A stretch of 64,000 bases of DNA, from positions 1 through 64,000 of the forward strand of contig NZ_JAUASV010000020.1 of assembly GCF_030345695.1 (NCBI RefSeq), given 5' to 3'. A program made the position numbers and the translations under genes. The notes beneath the pieces were generated by a model. The model was not told the DNA's origin. It saw only the letters and a list, made by a program, of their open reading frames with translations, and searched no databases. Position 1 is the stretch's first letter. Every line of letters starts with the position of its first letter. Source of the stretch: Galbitalea sp. SE-J8 (GTDB lineage Bacteria > Actinomycetota > Actinomycetes > Actinomycetales > Microbacteriaceae). Below, in pieces: positions 31,102 to 40,701 of this stretch.

Positions 31102-31294
31102 GGTCGAGGAGCCCGCGAGCGCAGTGAGCCGGCGTCTCGAGACCACCGCGCACGCCGAGTGGGCTGTGGTGGTCTCGAGACGCGGGCGACTGCGTCGCGC
31201 GCTCCTCGACCGGCTGGGGGATGCGAGCGCGTTGTCCCGCCCCTGCCCGGTGGTCGAAGAGCCCGCGAGCGCAGTGAGCCGGCGTCTCGAGACC
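31102..31294. repeat. Three palindromic repeat units, one inverted
   Basis: Units of about 43 bp from GGTCGAGGAGCCCGCGAG to CGTCTCGAGACC lie at 31102-31144 and 31252-31294; an inverted, diverged unit lies at 31171-31211. Same family as the array at 28007-28248. They follow the exporter stop and can fold as hairpins. Confidence 0.85.
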
Positions 31295-31367
31295 ACCGCG
31301 CCCGCGCACGTCCCGTCCCGCGAACGGGGAATTGAGCCGTTCGCATCCGTCGTCGCATGCTCGATGC

Positions 31368-31778
31368 ATGCTCTCCCGCAACGAGATCGCGCTGCGCGCC
31401 GCGGTCGCACTGCTCGCCGCCGCCGAGGTGCCGATGGCCCTGACGCTGGATGCCGACGAGCTCGGTCCGCTGCGCGCAGCATCCGTCGTCGGGGGCGTGC
31501 TCGCGATCGCCGCGCTGCTCGGCTCGGTCGGCATGGCGCGACCGCGCCGGGCGCGGGATGCCGCCGCCCGCGCCCTGTTCATCGCGCGCGAGAACCTGCA
31601 CGCCGCGACCGCCGTCGTCGCGGGCGCGGGATCGGCGGGGGTCGTCGCCCTCGCGCAGGGCGCGGTGCCGCTCGGTTCCGGATGCCTCGTGCTCGCGGCC
31701 GGGCTGCTCGCGGTCGCGTGCGCGCGATTCAGTGCGGCGCAACGGGCGCACGCGTCGGGCGCGATGCGCGCCGAGTAG
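31368..31778 (+). CDS. Small hypothetical membrane protein
   Basis: 136 residues from the ATG at 31368. Four hydrophobic stretches (about 8-25, 36-55, 74-98, 104-121) separated by short charged loops (MARPRRARDAAARA). I recognise no family. Compositional bias of high-GC DNA could create such a frame by chance, but the charge and hydrophobicity pattern is membrane-like. Ends 46 bp before gatB. Confidence 0.55.
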   Translation: MLSRNEIALRAAVALLAAAEVPMALTLDADELGPLRAASVVGGVLAIAALLGSVGMARPRRARDAAARALFIARENLHAATAVVAGAGSAGVVALAQGAVPLGSGCLVLAAGLLAVACARFSAAQRAHASGAMRAE

Positions 31779-31812
31779 TCGCCGGACACGGATGCGCGGG
31801 CATCCGCCCTCG

Positions 31813-31818
31813 TAGAAT
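31813..31818 (+). promoter_or_regulatory. Leaderless-type -10 of gatB
   Basis: TAGAAT, six bases, then the GTG at 31825: the best example in the window. Confidence 0.6.
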
Positions 31819-31824
31819 CGACGG

Positions 31825-33354
31825 GTGTCCAGCACCCGTGTCGCCGCCGATCTGATGCCCTACGACGAGGCCCTCGAGAAGTACGAGCCGGTGATCGGCT
31901 TCGAGGTGCACGTGGAGCTCGGCACCCAGACGAAGATGTTCTCGGATGCGCCGAACCCCGCCGCGCTCGGCGGCACGAACGACGCCGAGCCGAACACGCA
32001 GCTCGTGCCCCTCGACCTCGGCCTGCCCGGCAGCCTGCCCGTCGTCAACGAGACCGCCGTCCGCTACAGCATCAGCCTCGGCCTCGCGCTCGGCTGCTCG
32101 ATCGCCCCGTCGAGCAGGTTCGCCCGCAAGAACTACTTCTACCCCGACCTCGGCAAGAACTACCAGATCAGCCAGTACGACGAGCCGATCGCGTTCGAGG
32201 GCAGCGTCGACGTCGAGCTGCCCACCGGCGAGACGTTCACCGTGCCGATCGAGCGGGCGCACATGGAGGAGGACGCGGGCAAGCTCACGCACGTCGGGGG
32301 AGCGGCCGGACGCATCCAGGGCGCCGAGTACTCCCTCGTCGACTACAACCGCGCGGGCGTGCCGCTCGTCGAGATCGTGACCAGGCCGATCTTCGGCGCC
32401 GACCGCCTCGCCCCGGAACTCGGCGCGGCCTACGTCAGCACCATCCGTGACATCGTGCGCGCGCTCGGCATCAGCAACGCGCGGATGGAGCGCGGCAACC
32501 TGCGCTGCGACGCGAACGTGTCGATCCGCCCGCGCGGCTCGGAGACGCTCGGTACGCGCACCGAGACGAAGAACGTGAACTCGTTCCGGTCGATCGAGCG
32601 GGCGGTGCGGTACGAGATCCAGCGCCAGGCCGCGATCCTGGACGCCGGCGGCAGCATCTTCCAGGAGACGCGGCACTGGCACGAGGACACCGGCACGACG
32701 TCGTCGGGACGTCCGAAGTCGGATGCGGACGACTACCGCTACTTCCCCGAGCCCGACCTGCTGCCGGTCGAGCCGTCCGCCTCGCTCGTCGAGGAGCTGC
32801 GGGCCGCGCTCCCCGAGGCGCCCGCGGTGCGCCGCCGTCGCCTCAGGGACTCGTGGGGCTTCACGGACCTCGAGTTCCAGGATGTCGCCAACTCGGGTCT
32901 GCTCGCCGCGGTCGAGGAGACGGTCGCCGCCGGTGCCGCACCGGCGCAGGCGCGGAAGTGGTGGACCGGCGAGATCGCCCGCCTCGCGAACGCCGCGGGC
33001 GTCGACGCGGACTCGCTCGTCTCGCCGCTGCACGTCTCGGAGCTCGTCGCCCTCGTCGAGACGGGCGAGCTGACGGACCGTCTCGCGCGCCAGGTGCTCG
33101 AGGGGGTCGTCGCGGGCGAGGGCTCGCCGTCGTCGGTGGTGGAGTCGCGCGGCCTGCGCGTGGTGTCGGACGACGGGGCCCTGATCGCGGCGATCGACGA
33201 GGCGCTCGCCTCGCAGCCCGACGTGCTGGCGAAGATCCGCGACGGCAAGGTGCAGGCCGCGGGCGCCGTGATCGGCGCGGTCATGAAGGCGATGAGGGGC
33301 CAGGCCGACGCGGCCCGCGTGCGCGAGCTCGTGCTGGAGCGCGCCCGGGCCTGA
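31825..33354 (+). CDS. gatB: Asp/Glu-tRNA amidotransferase subunit B
   Basis: 509 residues. Catalytic cradle [19 protein letters not shown], then [44 protein letters not shown] and the C-terminal YqeY-like tail domain ending in [18 protein letters not shown]. It phosphorylates and amidates the misacylated tRNA. Own promoter, separate from gatCA. Confidence 0.97.
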   Translation: MSSTRVAADLMPYDEALEKYEPVIGFEVHVELGTQTKMFSDAPNPAALGGTNDAEPNTQLVPLDLGLPGSLPVVNETAVRYSISLGLALGCSIAPSSRFARKNYFYPDLGKNYQISQYDEPIAFEGSVDVELPTGETFTVPIERAHMEEDAGKLTHVGGAAGRIQGAEYSLVDYNRAGVPLVEIVTRPIFGADRLAPELGAAYVSTIRDIVRALGISNARMERGNLRCDANVSIRPRGSETLGTRTETKNVNSFRSIERAVRYEIQRQAAILDAGGSIFQETRHWHEDTGTTSSGRPKSDADDYRYFPEPDLLPVEPSASLVEELRAALPEAPAVRRRRLRDSWGFTDLEFQDVANSGLLAAVEETVAAGAAPAQARKWWTGEIARLANAAGVDADSLVSPLHVSELVALVETGELTDRLARQVLEGVVAGEGSPSSVVESRGLRVVSDDGALIAAIDEALASQPDVLAKIRDGKVQAAGAVIGAVMKAMRGQADAARVRELVLERARA

Positions 33355-33480
33355 CCGGCGGTGACGACCCCCCGGGTCGTCCTCTCCTCCACAGGGTGGT
33401 CGCGACGGTGTCATCCACAGAAGAATTCGAGACCTGACCAGCACAAAACGGATGTCGGTGGTGCCTGTCATCGTGTCCGC

Positions 33481-34911
33481 ATGACCCCGGCAGACGACCT
33501 CGTCGCGATCGCGCGCGACTCCCTCGCGCGCCTGGCGCGCCTCGCGGGGGAGTCGGTCGCGTCGGCCACGGACACCGAGCTCGTGGGCCGCGTGGTCGCG
33601 CTCGAGGAGGTGCAGCGCGTGCTCACCGCCGCGCAGGTCGCGGCCGCCGCGGAGGTCGAGGCACGCAGCGCCCACGAGCTCGGTGACGCCGGGCTGTCCT
33701 ATCGCCTCGGTCACCGTCGGGGCCGCGACCTGCTCGCGCAGCTGACCCGCGCATCCGCCGGCGATATCGCGCGTCGTCTCGCCGTCGGCCGTGCGACGCG
33801 ACCGAGCTCCGACCTGCTCGGCGCGCCGCAACCGCCGCGCCGGCCTCACCTCGCCGCCGCGCTCGAGAGCGGTGACGTCGGGATCGACGCCGCCCTGGCC
33901 ATCGACCGCGCGCTCGCCGAGGCGGAGCGAGCCGATCCCGAGCCCGACGCCGTCCGGGCCGCCGAGGGCGAGCTGGTCAGGTCGGCGGGCGAGTGCCCGG
34001 CCGACTACGTGCGCGACGAGGCGCGGGTGTGGCGCGAGTGGCTCGACCCCGACGGCATCGAGCCGCGCGAAGAGCTCATCCACGAGCGGCGGCGCGTCCG
34101 TCTCGGCCGCGAACGCCACGGGCTCACGCCGATCAGCGGCGACCTCGACCAGGAGCTCGGCGCGCTGCTGCGGTCGGCCTTCACCGAGTCGCTCGGCGGC
34201 GACGCGGCCCCGCGCTTCCTCGCCGCCGACGACGCCGCACCGCAGCTCGACTGCGACGACGGCACCGTCATCCGCGCCGACGACCCGCGCACCCGCGAGC
34301 AGCGGCAGCACGACGTCCTGCTCGGACTGCTCACGGCCGGGTCCCGCGCCACCGTCGACGATCTGGGCGGCGGCGCATCGCGCCCGCTCGCGACCGTCAT
34401 GGCCACCATCGCGCTCGACGACCTGGTGGCCGTGCGCGGCGGCGGCACGCTCTCCGACGTCGACGACCCGGTGTCCGCGGAGACGATCGCCGCTCTCGCC
34501 TGCGACTCCGGCTTCCGCATCTCGGTGACGGACGGCGCGGGGTGCCCGCTCGACGAGAGCCCGCGCCTGCGCTTCTTCACGGCGACGCAGCGTCGCGCCC
34601 TCGCGATCCGCGACGGCGGATGCATCTGGCCGGGCTGCACGGCGCCGGCCGCGTCGTGCCACTCCCACCACGTCGTCTTCTACTCGCGCGGCGGGCGCGC
34701 CACCGTCGATAACGGGGTGCTGCTCTGCCCGGCCCACCACCGGATGCTGCACCACAGCGACATCGAGATCCGCATGGTCGCGGGGCGTCCACGCCTGGTC
34801 GCACCGCCCGGCTACCGCCTCGGACGCATGTCGGTGCGCTCTCGGCCCCCGCGTCGTCCGCAGTCGACGGCGGACGTCCGCGACCCGATCCCTCGGAGCC
34901 GGACGGGGTAG
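33481..34911 (+). CDS. DUF222/HNH endonuclease-domain protein
   Basis: 476 residues from the ATG at 33481. A helical DUF222 region takes up the first 300 residues. The HNH site is near residue 380-425: CIWPGCTAPAASCHSHHV, then NGVLLCPAHHRMLH, with paired zinc cysteines. These proteins are abundant, repeated genes in actinobacteria (13E12-like), often near mobile DNA; their biological role is not settled. Confidence 0.9.
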   Translation: MTPADDLVAIARDSLARLARLAGESVASATDTELVGRVVALEEVQRVLTAAQVAAAAEVEARSAHELGDAGLSYRLGHRRGRDLLAQLTRASAGDIARRLAVGRATRPSSDLLGAPQPPRRPHLAAALESGDVGIDAALAIDRALAEAERADPEPDAVRAAEGELVRSAGECPADYVRDEARVWREWLDPDGIEPREELIHERRRVRLGRERHGLTPISGDLDQELGALLRSAFTESLGGDAAPRFLAADDAAPQLDCDDGTVIRADDPRTREQRQHDVLLGLLTAGSRATVDDLGGGASRPLATVMATIALDDLVAVRGGGTLSDVDDPVSAETIAALACDSGFRISVTDGAGCPLDESPRLRFFTATQRRALAIRDGGCIWPGCTAPAASCHSHHVVFYSRGGRATVDNGVLLCPAHHRMLHHSDIEIRMVAGRPRLVAPPGYRLGRMSVRSRPPRRPQSTADVRDPIPRSRTG

Positions 34912-35020
34912 GGCGCCCGTCCGACCGGGTCCAGCGCTCGCGGTTCGGCCGTGGTCGCCCGGTCAACGTCGCGCGACGCCGCATCAACCTCCGGCCGTGC
35001 GTCTCCGCCAGGCTGAACGC

Positions 35021-36199
35021 GTGACCACCGACGCCATCCCCGTCCAGCCGGCAACGGCATCCGCCACCCGCGCGACGCGCGCCTGGCCGCCCGTGCTCGC
35101 CCTCGCATCCGGAACCGCCGTGCTCGTGACGAGCGAGTTCCTGCCCGCGGGCGTGCTGCCGACGATCGCCAGCGATCTGAACGTGAGCGTCGGCACTGCC
35201 GGCTGGGCGGTGGCCGTCACGGCGATCGCCGGGGCCGTCATCGCGCCGACCATCGCGGGGCTGCTGCCCCGGGCGGACCGTCACCGGGTGCTCGTCGCGC
35301 TGCTTCTCGCGGGCATCCTCGCGAACGTCGTCGTCGCCCTGTCGCCGAACTTCGCCGTCATGCTGCTCGGGCGCCTCGTGCTGGGAGCCGCGCTGTCCGG
35401 GTTCTGGGCGTTCGCGTTCGGGGTCGGCGTGGGCGCGGTGCCGGGGCGGGATCGCCTCGTCTCCACCGGGCTCTCCTTCGGCGTCAGCTTCGCCACCGTG
35501 CTCGGCGTTCCGGTCGGGGCCGCCGTCGCCGACGGAATCGGCTGGCGCGAATCGTTCTGGGGCGCCGCCGCGCTGTGCGCGCTCTCCGCGCTCGCGGTCG
35601 GGATGCTGCTTCCGGCGTCTCCGGCACACCCGAGCGCCGGATTCCGGATGCTGGCACAGGCCGTCGCCCGTCCGCGGCTCATGCTCGGCATCCTGTTCAT
35701 CACGCTCGCGGCGTTCGCGAACTTCATCGCGTACCCCTACATCCGTCTCGCGATCGATCGGGTGGACGCATCCGTCACCTCGCCGCTGCTGGTCGGCTGG
35801 GGCATCGGCGGACTCATCGGCACGCTCGTCGCCGGCGCGCTCGGCGGGCGACTGCGGGTGCTCGCCGCGGTCACGCCGATCGTGCTCGCCGTGGCACTGG
35901 TCACGACCGCCGCCGCGTCGACGACGCCCCTGCTCGTGGTGGGCGCGGTGCTGTGGGGGTTCGCGTTCAACATCGTGCCCGTGTTCGGCACGCTCTGGGT
36001 GACACGCGCCGAGCCCGAGCGCGCGGAGTCGGCCGTCGCGCTCAACGTCACCGCGTTCCAGGTCGCGATCACGGTCGGCGCGGCCGTGGGCGGCGCGATC
36101 GTCGACTCCTCGGGCGTGCAGCCGACGCTCATCGTGGGGGCGGTGGCCGCCGTGCTCGCGGGGATCGGGTTCGCGGTGGTACGGCTGCCGCGCGCGTAA
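35021..36199 (+). CDS. MFS transporter, sugar/drug efflux type (AraJ/NepI-like)
   Basis: 392 residues from the GTG at 35021; CAGGCT ends six bases upstream, so it may be leaderless. Twelve hydrophobic segments. TSEFLPAGVLPTIASDLNVS and the loop LPRADRHRVLV after TM2 are typical of the DHA1 AraJ/NepI/YdhP group. Likely an exporter of drugs, nucleosides or sugars. Convergent with an AraC-type regulator. Confidence 0.9.
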   Translation: MTTDAIPVQPATASATRATRAWPPVLALASGTAVLVTSEFLPAGVLPTIASDLNVSVGTAGWAVAVTAIAGAVIAPTIAGLLPRADRHRVLVALLLAGILANVVVALSPNFAVMLLGRLVLGAALSGFWAFAFGVGVGAVPGRDRLVSTGLSFGVSFATVLGVPVGAAVADGIGWRESFWGAAALCALSALAVGMLLPASPAHPSAGFRMLAQAVARPRLMLGILFITLAAFANFIAYPYIRLAIDRVDASVTSPLLVGWGIGGLIGTLVAGALGGRLRVLAAVTPIVLAVALVTTAAASTTPLLVVGAVLWGFAFNIVPVFGTLWVTRAEPERAESAVALNVTAFQVAITVGAAVGGAIVDSSGVQPTLIVGAVAAVLAGIGFAVVRLPRA

Positions 36200-36219
36200 T
36201 GCCCATCGCCGGTTGAGTA

Positions 36220-36310
36220 GCGGGCTCGCTCCGCTCGCCGCCTCCTCAGCCAGCAGAGGGGGCGGGCTCGCTGCGTTCGCCCGCTCCTCAGCCAGCAGGG
36301 GGGCGGGCTC
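36220..36310. repeat. Degenerate 37-bp tandem repeat in a convergent gap
   Basis: Two copies (about 36220-36256 and 36262-36297) of GCGGGCTCGCT-N-CG...CTCCTCAGCCAGCAG and a third partial one run up to the AraC stop. Each half can pair within itself (GCGGGCTCG / CGAGCCCGC-like). A different family from the units at 28007 and 31102. Confidence 0.7.
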
Positions 36311-36311
36311 C

Positions 36312-37247
36312 TCAGTTGGCGGGGACGAACGCGGCGGCGCGGGCGTCGCGCCAGGCCTGCGGGGCGGTGCCGTGGTGGGCCGCGAAGGCGCGGCTGAACG
36401 CCGCCGTCGAGCCATAGCCGACCGCGAACGCCACCGAGCCCACCGACGAGGTCGACGACGCGAGCAGGTCGCGGGCCGCGTTCATCCGCAGGTCGCGCAG
36501 CACGTCCGACGGCGGCTTGCCGAGCGCGGCCGTGAACCGGGCGGTGAGCGCCGAGCGGGACAGGTGCGCGATGCGCGCCATCCGTTCGAGCGTCCACGAC
36601 TCGCCGGGCGCCCGCGTGAGCGCAGCGACGACGGACGCGACCGCGGCATCCGTTGCCCGGGCCGGCCCGCGCTCCTCCATCCACAGCGTGAGCATCGAGG
36701 CGCCGACGATGTTGGCGTAGGCGCGCGCCCAGATCGGGTTCGAGCACGCGCCCGACAGCGGGCAGGTCTCGAGCAGCTGCGGGATCGCCCGCTGACGCTC
36801 GGCGTACCCGCGGATGACGAGCGGGTTCGGCACGTGCGCGAGCGTCAGCACCGCGCGCAGGTCGGTCGTGACGATCTCGGTTCCGGCGCGCGCGATGACG
36901 CGGTGGACGGCACCGGGCGAGACGAGCGCGGCGTCGCCCCCGCCGAGCTCGAACCGCTCGCCGCCGACCCGCAGCTCGGCGGAGCCGGCCGCGACGAGCG
37001 TCCAGAGCGGGCCGCTGCCGACCGCGACCGCCGTGACCGCGTCGACCCGCAGCCGCTGCACGAGCGACATCTCCCACTCGCGGGCGTGCAGCGCCGCGTC
37101 GGACGGCGTCGCGCCGAACGGGGGAGCCTCTCGCAGCGCGATCACCATGCCGGAGCAACGGGCGGATGCCGCGCCGTATTCCGCGGGCGCGGCGCGGGCG
37201 CGAGCGCGCGGCGGGGAAGCGCGGGTCACGTCCACGGGGCTTGACAT
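36312..37247 (-). CDS. AraC-family transcriptional regulator with cupin-type sensor
   Basis: 311 residues. The N-terminal domain resembles AraC_binding_2/cupin_6 (LWTLVAAGSAELRVGGERFELGGGDAALVSPGAVH). The C-terminal helix-turn-helix pair is WTLERMARIAHLSRSALTARF and SVAFAVGYGSTAAFSRAFAAHHGTAP. The ATG at 37247 has a weak ribosome site; an ATG at about 37148 is possible. A regulator for the neighbouring MFS exporter is plausible from proximity only. Confidence 0.9.
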   Translation of the reverse strand: MSSPVDVTRASPPRARARAAPAEYGAASARCSGMVIALREAPPFGATPSDAALHAREWEMSLVQRLRVDAVTAVAVGSGPLWTLVAAGSAELRVGGERFELGGGDAALVSPGAVHRVIARAGTEIVTTDLRAVLTLAHVPNPLVIRGYAERQRAIPQLLETCPLSGACSNPIWARAYANIVGASMLTLWMEERGPARATDAAVASVVAALTRAPGESWTLERMARIAHLSRSALTARFTAALGKPPSDVLRDLRMNAARDLLASSTSSVGSVAFAVGYGSTAAFSRAFAAHHGTAPQAWRDARAAAFVPAN

Positions 37248-37315
37248 CGACTCAGCGGATCTCCAGGTCGCGATCCTGCCGCGCCCTCATGCGGATCCGC
37301 GCCCGCCGGCGACAG

Positions 37316-37643
37316 TGGCTCTTCGACACCCGGGGCAGATGCGCGATCGCCCGCTGATCATGTCGATCGCGCAGGGCGTGCTGTTCATCCCGGTGGTGCT
37401 GCTCGCGAACGCCGCCTGGGGCTCTCCGGGCTCATCTGGGCCATGACGATCACCGAGGGGCTGTGCTTCGTCGTCGCGGTCGCGTTGCTCGCGGTGCCCG
37501 CGAGGGCGGATGACGTGGCCGCCGTCGTGTCGGCCGCTGCGGGGGAGGAGGTCGCCGGCCCGGCAGTCGCCGGGGAAGAATCCGGAGCCGCGGGCGTCGG
37601 TGCCGCGGGAGCGCCGGACGCGGAGCGCGCCGTCGTGGCGTGA
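37316..37643 (+). pseudogene. Remnant of a MATE-family efflux transporter (C-terminal end, frameshifted)
   Basis: In one frame 37325-37420 reads GQMRDRPLIMSIAQGVLFIP and on to LLANAAW. The homologous sequence then continues one base out of frame as GLSGLIWAMTITEGLCFVVA to the stop at 37643. Joined, this is the penultimate and last helices of a MATE exporter. Restoring one G in the run at about 37419-37422 would mend the frame. The rest of the gene is missing upstream, so this is a decayed fragment. Confidence 0.6.
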
Positions 37644-37683
37644 TGCCGGTGCGGCGGCTTGGCGTGCGGCCAGCCGCGATGCC

Positions 37684-40560
37684 ATGCTTGCAGAAACTGC
37701 ACGGCATGCAGTGGATCGCGACGTGGGGAGACACAGCGTGGGGAGAGACAGCGCGGCGGAGCGCAGCATCGGGGAGCGTAGCGTCGCGGAGCGCAGCGCG
37801 AGGAAGCGCGTCGCCAGGGAACGCGGCGCTGGGGAACGCGGCGCCGGAGGACGCGGCGCCGAGAGGCGCGTCGAGCGCAGAGTTGGCCGGCCCGGCGGCC
37901 GGTTCGCAGCGGTGGCGAGCGTGCTCGTGGCGGCCGTGCTGGCATCCGTGCTCGCGGGATCTCCGTCGGCGGCCCGGGCGGCGACCGCGGTGACCGACCA
38001 GTCGTCGTCGTTCAGCGCCAGCGCCGTCCGCTACTGCAACACCGAGATCCGGCCGGGCCAGACCTTCCGAGCCGGGATCACGGGATGGCTCGACCAGGTC
38101 GACCTCCAGCGCCAGGGCGACGCGACGGTCATCCTGGTCTATCGCGCCGACGACGACGGCGTGCCCGACTGGTCGACCGTCATCGGCAGCGGCACGGTCC
38201 CCGCGACGAGCTCTCTCGACGTCGTGACTGCCACGCTGGTCGATCGGCCGCTGCTCGTCGCAGGTTCCCGCTACGCGTTCGAGCTCGGCGACGGCGCCTG
38301 CGCGGCGGGCATCGGCGTGCTGCTGCCCGGCTCATACGGCGACGGGTACAGCTACTCCCGAACGACGGCCGGGTACTACAACGACAACTCGCGAGAGTCC
38401 GACCTCAAGTTCACGACCCGGGTCGAGCCCGATCCGGACTACGTCGCTCCCGTCATCGCGACCGCGTCGCTCCCGGACGGCACGGTCGACGCGCCCTACG
38501 CGCAGCAGCTGGTCGCCACCGGCGACCCCGCGCCGACCTGGAGCATCGCCTCCGGGCAGCTGCCGGCCGGGCTCACCCTCTCGGCATCCGGGCTCCTCAG
38601 CGGCACACCGACGGCCGCGGGGTCCTCGACGCTGACCGTGGCCGCCGACAACGCGGGCATCGCGACGCGGGAGCTGAGCATCACGATCGGCCTCGCCGCA
38701 TTCTCGAGCGTCGCCGACGTGACGATCGCGGGGACCGTGGGCTACGGGCAGACCGTGAGCGTCGGCATCCCCACGGCGATTCCCGCGGCGACGTCGTACA
38801 GCGTCGAGTGGCGCGACGGCGCCTCGGTCATCGCGGGGGCGAGCGGCCACGATTTCCCGATCCTCGACCCGGACCTCATCGGCCACGACCTCCGCGTCGC
38901 GGTCACGGCGTCCCGGGACGGATACCGGAGCGAGACGGTCGTCTCGCCCGCGGTCACGGTCGCGCCGCTCGCACCGACGATCACGACGACCGAGCTGCCG
39001 CGCGCCCGCGTCGGCGTGCCGTACTCGACGACCCTCACCGCGACGGGCGTGCCGGCCCCCGGCTGGAGCGTGGTCGACGGCCCGCTTCCCGCCGGTCTGA
39101 GCCTGTCGAGCGACGGACGGCTCACCGGCACGCCCGAGCGCTCGGGCGACACGGACGTGACGGTCCGCGCGGCGAACGGGCTGACCGCTGACGCCGTCCT
39201 CGGCATCCGAGTCGACCTCGGGCAGCTCACGTCCGCGGCCGCGCCCGTGATCTCGGGCACGGCGGAGTACGGCGCGACCCTCACGGCCGTGGCCGGGCCG
39301 GTCGTGCCGGACGCCGGCTCCGTCGACTTCGCCTGGTCGGTCGCGCAGGGCCCGGTCATCGGCACGGCGCCGACCCTGCCGCTCACCGATCCGCACCTCG
39401 TCGGCGCGGAGATCGTCGTGTCGGCGACCGTGCATCGCGACCAGTACGAGGACCGCACGGTGGTGAGCGAACCCGTGACCGTTCGGCCGAGTGCTCCCGG
39501 GATCACGACGACCGCGCTGCCGGATGCCGTCGTCGACGCCCCCTACTCCGTCGCGCTCGCCGCGACGGGAACGCCCGCGCCGCGGTGGACGATCGCGTCG
39601 GGCTCACTGCCCGCCGGCCTCACGCTCTCGGACTCCGGCACGGTCTCCGGCTCGCCTCGCGTCGCTGGGGACTTCGCCGTCACGGTGACCGCGGACAACG
39701 GCCGGCTCGAGACCGTGACCTACTCGGTGCACGTCGGGCGCGCGTCGTTCAGCGCGGCGCCGACGGTCGCGATCTCCGGCGACGCGCTCGTCGGAAGCGT
39801 GCTCACGGCGCACCCGGGCGCAGCGGTTCCGGCACCGGACACGACCGCGCTGCAGTGGTACGCCGACGGGATCGCGATCCCGGGCGCGACCGGCGCGACG
39901 CTCGTCGTGCCGGTGGAGCTCGTGGGACGGAGCATCGGCGTGTCCGTGATCGCCGGGCGCGCGGGCTACGCGGATGCGACGGCACGGTCCGCGGCCGTCG
40001 GCCCGGTCGCGCGTCCCGCGGCGGCGGTGCGCGTCTCAGCGCCCGCCTGGACGCTCGCCGGCACGAAGGCGCGCGTGCGTGCGACCGGACTCGCCGCCCG
40101 CGAGAGCTACACGGTGCGCGTCGGCGGCCGCGTCGTCGCGCGCGGCGCCGCGGACGCGCTCGGCCGCGTCGACACTCGGGTGACCGTACCGCCCGCGACG
40201 GCCGCCGGCCGCCGGACGGTGACGGTGGTCGGCGCCCAGGCCGACCGGCGTGGAGCGTCCACGACGCGCATCTACCGCGCCTCGGCGCCGCGCGTCGCGG
40301 TCGCGCACCGCTGGCTGCGCGCCTCGCGCGACGAGGTCATCACCGTGACCCGGCTGCTGCCCGGCGAGAGGGTGACGGCCGTGTACAACGGGCGGCGGAT
40401 CTCATCGCGCGGTGCGCACGCCGACGCGTCGGGCCGATACCGGCTCTCGTTCGATGTCGGCACCCGATGGGGCGTGCGCACCCTCACGGTCTCGGCCGGC
40501 ACGACGCGTCGCTCGACGTCCACGCACGTCGTGGTGAGCCCGTTCCGCGCCCTCGGATGA
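37684..40560 (+). CDS. Secreted protein with putative-Ig (He_PIG) repeats
   Basis: 958 residues if started at the ATG at 37684; the start is uncertain. Residues 1-75 are a strange Arg/Ser/Gly/Glu repeat region at DNA and protein level, before a signal sequence (FAAVASVLVAAVLASVLAGS, ending near AARAAT). Then a beta-rich domain, three He_PIG domains recognisable by LPAGLTLS..G.LSGTP, alternating with Ig-like segments, and a C-terminal pair of beta-sandwiches. No LPxTG or membrane anchor. Probably an extracellular adhesion or matrix protein. Confidence 0.8.
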   Translation: MLAETARHAVDRDVGRHSVGRDSAAERSIGERSVAERSARKRVARERGAGERGAGGRGAERRVERRVGRPGGRFAAVASVLVAAVLASVLAGSPSAARAATAVTDQSSSFSASAVRYCNTEIRPGQTFRAGITGWLDQVDLQRQGDATVILVYRADDDGVPDWSTVIGSGTVPATSSLDVVTATLVDRPLLVAGSRYAFELGDGACAAGIGVLLPGSYGDGYSYSRTTAGYYNDNSRESDLKFTTRVEPDPDYVAPVIATASLPDGTVDAPYAQQLVATGDPAPTWSIASGQLPAGLTLSASGLLSGTPTAAGSSTLTVAADNAGIATRELSITIGLAAFSSVADVTIAGTVGYGQTVSVGIPTAIPAATSYSVEWRDGASVIAGASGHDFPILDPDLIGHDLRVAVTASRDGYRSETVVSPAVTVAPLAPTITTTELPRARVGVPYSTTLTATGVPAPGWSVVDGPLPAGLSLSSDGRLTGTPERSGDTDVTVRAANGLTADAVLGIRVDLGQLTSAAAPVISGTAEYGATLTAVAGPVVPDAGSVDFAWSVAQGPVIGTAPTLPLTDPHLVGAEIVVSATVHRDQYEDRTVVSEPVTVRPSAPGITTTALPDAVVDAPYSVALAATGTPAPRWTIASGSLPAGLTLSDSGTVSGSPRVAGDFAVTVTADNGRLETVTYSVHVGRASFSAAPTVAISGDALVGSVLTAHPGAAVPAPDTTALQWYADGIAIPGATGATLVVPVELVGRSIGVSVIAGRAGYADATARSAAVGPVARPAAAVRVSAPAWTLAGTKARVRATGLAARESYTVRVGGRVVARGAADALGRVDTRVTVPPATAAGRRTVTVVGAQADRRGASTTRIYRASAPRVAVAHRWLRASRDEVITVTRLLPGERVTAVYNGRRISSRGAHADASGRYRLSFDVGTRWGVRTLTVSAGTTRRSTSTHVVVSPFRALG

Positions 40561-40660
40561 CGCGCGCGCCGGCGGCTTCACGTTCGGGATGACGCGCGCG
40601 CCGGCGGCTTCACGTTCGGGATGACGCGCTCGTCGGCGGCTTCGCGTTCGGGATGACGCA
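40555..40660. repeat. 32-bp tandem repeat spanning a stop codon
   Basis: Copies at 40555-40586, 40587-40618 and 40619-40650 (the last with four or so changes) plus a short fourth. Each starts GGATGACGCG; the first supplies the TGA of the Ig-repeat gene. A 32-bp period moves the TGA through all three frames. Confidence 0.88.
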
Positions 40661-40701
40661 CGGCCGCCCGGCGCCCGCGGACCGGTGCCGGGCGGTGGCG
40701 C

